From assembly GCA_958477305.1 (NCBI GenBank), contig CAUEFI010000022.1, positions 1 to 40,707 of the forward strand: DNA of 40,707 nt, given 5' to 3'. Position numbers and translations under genes: made by a program. Origin of the DNA: HGM12998 sp900756495 (GTDB lineage Bacteria > Bacillota > Clostridia > Oscillospirales > Oscillospiraceae). Positions 16,151-21,598 of the stretch are shown one piece after another (position 1 is the first letter of the stretch; the number at the start of each line of letters is the position of its first letter). The notes beneath the pieces were generated by a model. It did not search any database. It worked only from the letters and a program-made list of their open reading frames with translations, and was not told the DNA's origin.

Positions 16151-16951
16151 TCATACGATTTTTCCCGCGAACAGCGTACCCGCCTTGCCGCCCTTCACGA
16201 TTTCATATAACGCTTCCGGCATTCTTCCGTTCGTGATAATCGTATCAATTCCCTGTGTGGTAGCAAGTTCAGCGGCTCGAAGTTTTGTCTTCATGCCTCC
16301 GGTTCCCCGTCTTGAGCCTGCGCCGCCCGCAAGAACGTATACTGTACTGTCAATTTGTTCTATCCGGTCTATCAGCTTTGCATGGGGATATAACCTCGGG
16401 TCTGCGTCGTACAGCCCGTCTATATCGGAAAAAATGATCAGCCGCCTTGCCCGGCACAAAACCGCAACAACAGCCGAAAGCATATCGTTATCCCCGAACA
16501 GTCTGTCCTCCGATTCTATTTCGGTGCAGCTGACAGAATCATTTTCATTCACCACCGGAATAACGCCCATCTCCAGCAGTGTATTGAATGTATTTGTCAA
16601 ATGTTCTCTCTTTTCTTCCTGTTCCATATCTTCCGCATTCAGCAGGATTTGGGCGATTGTCTTATCGTAGTCGTTGAAAAACTTGTCATAGAGATACATA
16701 ATGCTGCATTGTCCCACCGCTGCCGCCGCCTGTTTCATCCGCATGCCGGACGGCTGCGCTTTCCTGTTCAGCTTGTTCGTTCCGACAGCAATCGCACCGG
16801 ATGAAACCAAAATTACTTCGTAGCCCATGTTTGAGACATCGGACAGAGCACACGCCAGGCGGTCAAAAGAGCGCAAATCGCTTTTCCCCAGTTCATTTGT
16901 GAGCGTGGACGTCCCCACCTTTACGACAATCCTGTTTTGATAAAGTCTCAT
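16151..16951 (-). CDS. proB: glutamate 5-kinase, short form without PUA domain
   Basis: Phosphorylates L-glutamate to glutamyl 5-phosphate, the first step of proline synthesis. The 266-residue protein is an amino-acid kinase fold: VVKVGTSTLT (9-18), LVSSGAIAVG (49-58), MKQAAAAVGQ (72-81), NENDSV (135-140), LFGDNDMLSA (151-160), FSDIDGLYDADP (174-185) and GTGGMKTKL (about 216-224). The C-terminal PUA domain of the ~367-residue E. coli enzyme is missing, as in many Firmicutes short forms. It starts 1 nt after the stop of the upstream tRNA-editing gene with GAGGTG as ribosome-binding site. No proA or proC lies nearby. The AT-richer composition of 16151-18483 compared with its neighbours suggests horizontal acquisition. 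Confidence 0.93.
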   Translation of the reverse strand: MRLYQNRIVVKVGTSTLTNELGKSDLRSFDRLACALSDVSNMGYEVILVSSGAIAVGTNKLNRKAQPSGMRMKQAAAAVGQCSIMYLYDKFFNDYDKTIAQILLNAEDMEQEEKREHLTNTFNTLLEMGVIPVVNENDSVSCTEIESEDRLFGDNDMLSAVVAVLCRARRLIIFSDIDGLYDADPRLYPHAKLIDRIEQIDSTVYVLAGGAGSRRGTGGMKTKLRAAELATTQGIDTIITNGRMPEALYEIVKGGKAGTLFAGKIV

Positions 16952-16952
16952 C

Positions 16953-17492
16953 TCACACCTCGATAACAGACGGCGTATGTCTGGTGAACGTCAGAAATTT
17001 CCGGTAAATATCATCCGTCCGCACCTTCATATATCCTGTTGTCGTTCCGTCGCTGCACCCATACCATCTTTCTGCAAGAACTTCTTTGTCGAAAACCACC
17101 CGCACCTTGCTTTCTCTGTCCAACAGGCTGCTGTAGACGGTTGCCGCGCCGATCTTTGTACCGAGCATAAGTTCCATGTGTTCTGCAGGGGCAAAGGAAA
17201 CGCGGGAAACCCCTAACGCACTGCTGAAATCCTTAGCGCGAAACGGCTTGCTGCCTGTGGTAATGAACAAATAAAAATCTGTCTGCTGCCTGTTACAGAG
17301 AAACAGCGTCTTTACCATGTTCATGTCCAGCTTCTTGTTAATGGCAGCACAGTCCTCCATTGTAATCGCTTCGTCGGTATCGACACGCTCAAAGGATATT
17401 TGCAGTTTTTCCAATGTCTCGTAGACCAGCTTCTGGAGCTGTGTCTGAAAGTGGCTGGGAGCCTTTGTTTGAATTTCACTTACATAAAACAC
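16953..17492 (-). CDS. YbaK/prolyl-tRNA synthetase-associated domain protein
   Basis: A 179-residue protein of the YbaK/ProX superfamily, which hydrolyses mischarged aminoacyl-tRNA(Pro) (Cys- or Ala-tRNA) in trans. Visible features are the N-terminal helix region, VKTLFLCNRQQTDFYLFITTG with the family's KTL(F/V)L pattern, the segment FAPAEHMELMLGTKIGAATVYS, and a closing sheet FDKEVLA...GCSDGTTTGYMKV. The conserved lysine is in VKTLFL. The start is a GTG at 17492; AGGAG lies 11-13 nt upstream. It forms a two-gene operon with proB, an interesting pairing of proline supply with proline-tRNA quality control, and is divergent from the LysR-type gene, its likely regulator. Editing specificity is not determined. 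Confidence 0.82.
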   Translation of the reverse strand: MFYVSEIQTKAPSHFQTQLQKLVYETLEKLQISFERVDTDEAITMEDCAAINKKLDMNMVKTLFLCNRQQTDFYLFITTGSKPFRAKDFSSALGVSRVSFAPAEHMELMLGTKIGAATVYSSLLDRESKVRVVFDKEVLAERWYGCSDGTTTGYMKVRTDDIYRKFLTFTRHTPSVIEV

Positions 17493-17568
17493 GCTTCTGT
17501 CACACTCCTGCTTGACTTTTTGGTCACTTCAGAGTAACATACATTTTAAAATAACAAAAGCGAATATT

Positions 17569-17587
17569 TATCATTGTAAATATGATA
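17569..17587. promoter_or_regulatory. candidate LysR operator in divergent promoter region
   Basis: Inverted repeat TATCAT-N7-ATGATA, overlapping ATTTA-N6-TAAAT, located 30 bp upstream of the lysR start and about 80 bp upstream of the ybaK-proB operon. Palindromes with a T-N11-A core in such divergent regions are typical LysR-type sites. Assignment is inference. Confidence 0.5.
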
Positions 17588-17616
17588 AAATCAGATAATT
17601 CAGGCAGAGTAATAAA

Positions 17617-18483
17617 ATGGATATGAATATTCAAAAATATATGGCCTTCGTCAAGACGGTCGAGTATGGCAGCTTCACAAAGGCAGCCGAGAAATTAAAT
17701 TACTCTCAATCGGGTATAAGCCGTATGATTAACGACTTGGAAACCGAATGGAAGATTGTTTTGCTGGAAAGGGGAAAATCCGGCGTAAAGCTGACAAGCG
17801 ATGGAATGAAGCTGCTTCCCCATGCAAAGAGCGTCTGCATGGCATATGAGAAATTGCAGATGGAAGTAGACGAATTGAATGGTCTGCAATCAGGGTTAAT
17901 CCGTATCGGCACGTTTTCCAGTGTGGCGACCCACTGGCTTCCGAACATCATCCGGGAATTCCAAAAGGCATATCCGAATATCGACTATGAACTGCTGCTT
18001 GGCGATTATACGGAAATCGAAACCTGGATAGCGGATGGACGTGTGGACTGCGGCTTTTTACGTCTGCCTGTCCATTTTGACTTGGAAACCTTTTTTTTGA
18101 TGCAGGACAGGCTGCTTGCCATTCTTCCGGAAAATCACCCTCTGGCGCTTCTTGAAAAAGTACCTGTCGCCGCGCTTTGCAGCGAGCCGTTCATGCTTTT
18201 GGAAAAAGGGGCGAAAACGGAGGTATCGGAAATTTTTGAACGCTGTAATCTGACGCCCAGCGTGCATTTTACAACATGGGACGATTATGCGATTATGTCT
18301 ATGGTGGAAAGCGGCCTTGGCATCAGTATTTTGCCCGAACTGATCTTGAAGCGTGTTCCCTATCGAATTGTTGCAAAGGAATTGGATATACCTGCATATC
18401 GTAAGATTGGGGTTGCTCTTCGGAGTAAGAGGACCGCTTCGCTTGCGGTAAAACGGTTTTTGGAATATTTGCAATACCGCTGA
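17617..18483 (+). CDS. LysR-family transcriptional regulator
   Basis: A 288-residue LysR-type regulator. The N-terminal winged helix-turn-helix is typical (YMAFVKTVEYGSFTKAAEKL, then NYSQSGISRMINDLE, LLERGKSGVKLTSDG), followed by a linker helix and a type 2 periplasmic-binding-like effector domain (GLIRIGTFSSVATHWLP onward; GLGISILPELIL near the end). It is divergently transcribed from the ybaK-proB operon, the usual arrangement for a regulator of its neighbour, with an inverted repeat between them. Proline, glutamate or an osmotic signal would be logical co-inducers, but nothing in the sequence shows this. Confidence 0.92.
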   Translation: MDMNIQKYMAFVKTVEYGSFTKAAEKLNYSQSGISRMINDLETEWKIVLLERGKSGVKLTSDGMKLLPHAKSVCMAYEKLQMEVDELNGLQSGLIRIGTFSSVATHWLPNIIREFQKAYPNIDYELLLGDYTEIETWIADGRVDCGFLRLPVHFDLETFFLMQDRLLAILPENHPLALLEKVPVAALCSEPFMLLEKGAKTEVSEIFERCNLTPSVHFTTWDDYAIMSMVESGLGISILPELILKRVPYRIVAKELDIPAYRKIGVALRSKRTASLAVKRFLEYLQYR

Positions 18484-18614
18484 TCGAGCCGCCGTCAGGG
18501 TGCGGAACTATCTGACTTCAGACGAACCGGCCTCCGCTGTTCTCTCCCCATTGACAATCTCTGCTTCCTGTGATACAATCACCATCCTTTACCGCGGCTG
18601 GGAAAGGAGACGTT

Positions 18615-19844
18615 ATGATACCACATTGGAAGCGCAAATTTGTGATTCTCTGGACGGGCCAGGCGGCCTCCATCCTCACCAGTATGATCTCGCAGTACGC
18701 CCTGATCTGGTACCTCACCTATCTCACCGGCTCGGCCGCCGTGCTGTCGGTGGCCACCATCGCCGCCATGCTGCCCCAGGGGATCCTCTCCCTCTTCACT
18801 GGGGCCTTTGCCGACCGCTTTGACCGGCGGATCATCATGATGGCCGCCGATGGGGCCATCGGCGTGGTCTCCCTGGGGCTGGTGGCCGCCGCTGCGGACG
18901 GTACGCTGACCACGGCTCCCATTTTGATCGCCCTGGCCCTGCGCAGCGTGGGGAGCGCCTTTCACTCTCCCTGCATTCAGGCGGTCACCCCGCTCATCGC
19001 CCCGCCGGAGGCGCTGAGCAGGTGCGCCGGCTGGAGCCAGGGAATTCAGACGGTGTCCATGCTCCTCTCCCCCGCCATCGCCGCCGTACTCTACGAGCAC
19101 GTCCCCCTGTCCTGGGTCATCGCCCTGGACACCCTGGGGGCCGCCTTCGCCATCTGCGGCGTACTGGCCGCCCGGCTGCCCGTACTCCGCGCCGGCGCGG
19201 CCGGGCGGAAGCTGCGTCTCTGGTCCGATACGGTGGAGGGCTTCCGGGTCCTGCGCGCCAAGCGGTGGCTGTGGGAGCTGTGTCTCATCTGCGCCCTGTT
19301 TTCGGTGGCCTTTATGCCCATCTCAGCCCTCTATCCACTGATGAGCATCGAATACTTCGCCGTCAGCACCGAGGGGGCGGCTCTGGTGGAGACCGTGTGG
19401 TCGGTGGGGATGCTGGCCGGGTCGGTCATCCTGGGGATCTGGGGCGGGACCAGAAACAAAATCATTACCATGGCCGGCTCCGTCTTCCTGCTTGGGACCA
19501 CGCTGGTCGTCACCGGCCTTCTGCCTCCCGCCGCCTTCTGGGTCTTTGTGGCCCTCACCGCACTGATGGGCCTCTCCGCGCCCTTTTTCAGCTCCGTGTT
19601 CATGGCCCTCATCCAGGAGAAGGTGGAGGGCGAATACCTGGGCCGGGTGCTGGGGCTCTCCGGGGCCATCATGACCCTGGCCTCTCCTCTGGGTCTGGCG
19701 GCCAGCGCCGTATTTGCCGAAAAAACCGGCCTCTCCCTCTGGTTCCTCATCGCCGGGGTGGTCACACTGGCCTGCGGCGGCCTCATCGTCGCGCTGCCCT
19801 CCGTGCGCAGCTGCGACGCGCCTTCTGAGAATGGGACAGGGTGA
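18615..19844 (+). CDS. MFS transporter, macrolide-efflux (MefA)-like
   Basis: A 409-residue major facilitator with 12 predicted membrane segments. The loop 2-3 motif reads FTGAFADRFDRR, and the N terminus (WKRKFVILWTGQAASILTSM, YALIWYLT) matches the drug:H+ antiporter-3 group that includes Mef-type macrolide exporters. Substrate cannot be inferred; many members export unknown compounds. ATG 18615 is chosen for its AAAGGAGA site; an in-frame GTG 45 nt upstream lacks one. The high-GC composition returns here after the AT-richer lysR gene. Single gene; no regulator is coupled to it. Confidence 0.88.
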   Translation: MIPHWKRKFVILWTGQAASILTSMISQYALIWYLTYLTGSAAVLSVATIAAMLPQGILSLFTGAFADRFDRRIIMMAADGAIGVVSLGLVAAAADGTLTTAPILIALALRSVGSAFHSPCIQAVTPLIAPPEALSRCAGWSQGIQTVSMLLSPAIAAVLYEHVPLSWVIALDTLGAAFAICGVLAARLPVLRAGAAGRKLRLWSDTVEGFRVLRAKRWLWELCLICALFSVAFMPISALYPLMSIEYFAVSTEGAALVETVWSVGMLAGSVILGIWGGTRNKIITMAGSVFLLGTTLVVTGLLPPAAFWVFVALTALMGLSAPFFSSVFMALIQEKVEGEYLGRVLGLSGAIMTLASPLGLAASAVFAEKTGLSLWFLIAGVVTLACGGLIVALPSVRSCDAPSENGTG

Positions 19845-20063
19845 GCCTCACTCCGCTCCAGATCCTGTGCCGCCTCCCCTGCGTGCGTACAAAAGGGCCA
19901 TTCGAATTTTTTCTTCGGAAGGGGCGCTGTTTTCAAACCGTGAGAGAACAGGTGGGTTCATACAGCGTATATTCCAATGAGGCTCGCCGGCCTCTGCCGG
20001 AACAGTCCGGGCTGCCCGGCCGGACGCAGCGGCAGCCAAATTCTCTGTTAAGGAGGTCCTGTC

Positions 20064-20459
20064 ATGACTGACTGCGAACTGGTTGAACTGGCGTTTTCCA
20101 TGCTGGAACGCTCCTATTCCCCTTATTCGGGCTTCGCCGTAGGGGCCGCGCTGCTCTGCGCGGACGGCGCGGTGTTTACCGGCTGCAATGTGGAAAACGC
20201 CGCCTACGGCTCCACCATCTGCGCCGAGCGCACAGCGCTGGTCAAGGCGGTCAGCGAAGGCCGCCGGGACGGCTTTGCCGCGCTGGCCATCGCCGGACGC
20301 TCGGAGGACTACTGCTGGCCCTGCGGCGCCTGCCGGCAGATGCTCCACGAATTTGCCCCCGGCCTTCGCCTGCTGGTGGCCCGAGGAGACGGGGATTTCG
20401 TCTCCACCACGCTGGACGCGCTCTTTCCCTGCGGGTTTGGCCCCAAATCGCTGCATTGA
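20064..20459 (+). CDS. cdd: cytidine deaminase
   Basis: Deaminates cytidine and deoxycytidine to uridine and deoxyuridine in pyrimidine salvage. The 131-residue length fits the homotetrameric class. The zinc site is complete: C53-A-E55 in STICAERTA, with E55 the proton shuttle, and PCGAC (C87, C90). The nucleoside-binding motif CNVENAAYG (41-49) is also present, as is the N-terminal YSPYSGFAVGAAL. AAGGAGG precedes the ATG. It stands alone; the 19845-20063 gap before it shows no recognised site. Confidence 0.95.
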   Translation: MTDCELVELAFSMLERSYSPYSGFAVGAALLCADGAVFTGCNVENAAYGSTICAERTALVKAVSEGRRDGFAALAIAGRSEDYCWPCGACRQMLHEFAPGLRLLVARGDGDFVSTTLDALFPCGFGPKSLH

Positions 20460-20545
20460 CGCCGTCGGAAAATTTTGTTTTTTGTATGAGACCTTCTCAT
20501 AACGGGTATACTGACTGCGGTATCCCATTTTGAGGAGGTCTCTTC

Positions 20546-20758
20546 ATGATACTGGACAGAATCGCTCTGGTCCTCGCCATTGTAGGCGGACTGAACTGGG
20601 GCAGCATCGGCATTTTTGGCTTTGATTTCGTCGCCTTTGCCTTCGGCGGCCCCAATACCGCGTTCAGCCGGGTGGTCTATACTCTGGTGGGTCTGGCCGC
20701 CATCTGGTGCATTTCCCTCCTGTTCCGGGAGCGGGAAGCCGTGGATGAAAAAACCTGA
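20546..20758 (+). CDS. DUF378 family small membrane protein
   Basis: A 70-residue protein with two hydrophobic helices (about 5-25 and 42-60) and the DUF378 pattern LNWGSIGIFGFDFVA followed by VYTLVGLAAIW. Function unknown in the family; many Clostridia carry such two-helix proteins. TGAGGAGGT lies upstream of the ATG. A terminator follows 15 bp after the stop, so it is the end of its unit. Confidence 0.88.
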   Translation: MILDRIALVLAIVGGLNWGSIGIFGFDFVAFAFGGPNTAFSRVVYTLVGLAAIWCISLLFREREAVDEKT

Positions 20759-20772
20759 GCGGCCTCAGCTCT

Positions 20773-20813
20773 GTCAAGCCCCCGCCAAAGTTTTGGCGGG
20801 GGCTTGACTTTTT
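20773..20813 (+). terminator. intrinsic terminator after the DUF378 gene
   Basis: Perfect 17-bp arms 20773-20789 and 20792-20808 with a tiny loop, then TTTTT. The right arm contains the TTGACT -35 box of the csoR promoter, so terminator and promoter overlap. Confidence 0.85.
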
Positions 20814-20832
20814 CCCAGTCAGGTGATATGAT
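20804..20832 (+). promoter_or_regulatory. csoR-copA promoter
   Basis: TTGACT (20804-20809), exactly 17 bp, TATGAT (20827-20832): a near-consensus sigma-A promoter. The predicted start of transcription is around 20839, inside the CsoR operator. Confidence 0.8.
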
Positions 20833-20836
20833 ATAG

Positions 20837-20860
20837 ACACTCCCCCCCAGGGGGGTGTAT
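20837..20860. promoter_or_regulatory. CsoR operator
   Basis: A pseudo-palindrome with a C7 tract followed by a G6 tract, flanked by ACAC and GTGT. This is the typical G/C-tract operator of CsoR-family repressors and lies over the predicted transcription start, so binding would block initiation. Confidence 0.8.
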
Positions 20861-20877
20861 GAAAGGGGGTATTCGCC

Positions 20878-21141
20878 ATGATGGCCGATGAGAAAAAAAT
20901 TTCCCGCCTGCTGAAGACGGCGCGGGGGCAGTTGGACGGCATCCTCAAAATGGTGGAAGAAAACCGCTACTGTATTGATATCTCCCAACAGCTCATGGCC
21001 ACCGAGGCCATCCTGAACCGCGCCAACAAGGAGATCCTGGCCGCCCATCTGAAGCACTGCGTCCAGTGCGCCGCCAGCGAGGAGGAGCGGGAGGCCAAAA
21101 TTGACGAATTTGTCTCCACCCTGGACAGAATATTAAAGTAG
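20878..21141 (+). CDS. csoR: copper-sensing transcriptional repressor CsoR
   Basis: An 87-residue all-helical repressor that releases DNA on binding Cu(I). The Cu(I) ligand set C-H-C is intact: C32 in NRYCIDIS, H57 and C61 in HLKHC. The N-terminal RLLKTARGQLDGILKMVEE is the usual family helix. The ATG at 20878 (or the next codon, also ATG) follows GAAAGGGGG. A consensus promoter and a G/C-tract operator stand directly upstream, so the gene is autoregulated, and the copper ATPase gene follows in the same direction without a terminator: a copper-inducible csoR-copA operon. Confidence 0.95.
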   Translation: MMADEKKISRLLKTARGQLDGILKMVEENRYCIDISQQLMATEAILNRANKEILAAHLKHCVQCAASEEEREAKIDEFVSTLDRILK

Positions 21142-21175
21142 CTGTCTTGCGCCGAGGTAAAGAAGGAACTCTTTC

Positions 21176-21370
21176 ATGAAGCAAACATGCAACGTCACAG
21201 GCATGACCTGCCCGGCCTGCCCGGCTCCCCGCGGAACGTCCCGTCCCGCGGGGGCCCCCTCTCTCTTTTATCTGCCCGGGCGGAGTAAATCCGCCCGGCA
21301 TCAAGGTTTTGCTTCGCAAAACGCTTGTGACGCGCCACTTGGCGCGGATGGGCCGAGCTTCCCTCTCTGA
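21176..21370 (+). pseudogene. truncated copA start, copy A (64 codons)
   Basis: Begins MKQTCNVTGMTCPAC, a heavy-metal-associated start with MxCxxC, then runs into the hairpin-rich element and stops. AAGAAGGA upstream is a good ribosome-binding site and looks like the original site of the gene. Its beginning differs from the real copA (TC for KF, P for S), so it has diverged or came from another metal-binding gene. Probably a relic, although it should be translated whenever csoR-copA is transcribed. Confidence 0.4.
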
Positions 21371-21594
21371 AAGGCTGGTGCTCTCATGAAGCAAAAATTC
21401 AACGTCACAGGCATGACCTGCTCGGCCTGCCCGGCTCCCCGCGGAACGTCCCGTCCCGCGGGGCCCCCTCTCTCTTTTATCTGCCCGGGCGGAGTAAATC
21501 CGCCCGGCATCAAGGTTTTGCTTCGCAAAACGCTTGTGACGCGCCACTTGGCGCGGATGGGCCGAGCTTCCCTCTCTGAAAGGCTGGTGCTCTC
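21176..21594 (+). repeat. tandem ~210-bp repeat: copA 5' end plus hairpin-rich element
   Basis: Two units (21176-21385, 210 bp; 21386-21594, 209 bp) precede the real copA. Each begins with the first 45 bp of copA (ATG to the second Cys codon of the metal motif) and continues with about 165 bp containing four consecutive hairpins: CCCCGCGG/CCGCGGGG, CCGGGCGGA/TCCGCCCGG, GTTTTGC/GCAAAAC and CGCGCC/GGCGCG. Unit ends are GAAAGG...CTCTC, which supply the next ATG with a ribosome-binding site. The units differ by a few substitutions in the copA part and a 1-bp indel. This looks like a REP/MITE-like palindromic element inserted at the copA start and then amplified. Confidence 0.85.
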
Positions 21595-21598
21595 ATGA
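21386..21598 (+). CDS. copA leader ORF, copy B (70 codons), overlapping copA
   Basis: Begins MKQKFNVTGMTCSAC, identical to the first 15 residues of CopA, then continues through the hairpin-rich element and ends in a TGA that overlaps the copA ATG (ATGA at 21595-21598). This geometry allows translational coupling to copA. The 1-bp difference between repeat units gives it a different frame from copy A after the motif. It may be an accident of duplication or work as an upstream ORF that sets copA translation; nothing shows a function for the peptide. Confidence 0.4.
   Translation: MKQKFNVTGMTCSACPAPRGTSRPAGPPLSFICPGGVNPPGIKVLLRKTLVTRHLARMGRASLSERLVLS

Noticed and set aside
17493..17616. T-box or amino-acid riboswitch for ybaK-proB
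   Set aside because: The intergenic region is only about 120 bp, with no T-box sequence or terminator/antiterminator pair.
19845..20063. Small gene between the MFS and cdd genes
   Set aside because: No frame has both a ribosome-binding site and coding character.
21176..21598. Two upstream short ORFs as genuine CopZ chaperone genes
   Set aside because: Both lose the HMA sequence right after MxCxxC and continue into the hairpin element, so no folded chaperone could be made.
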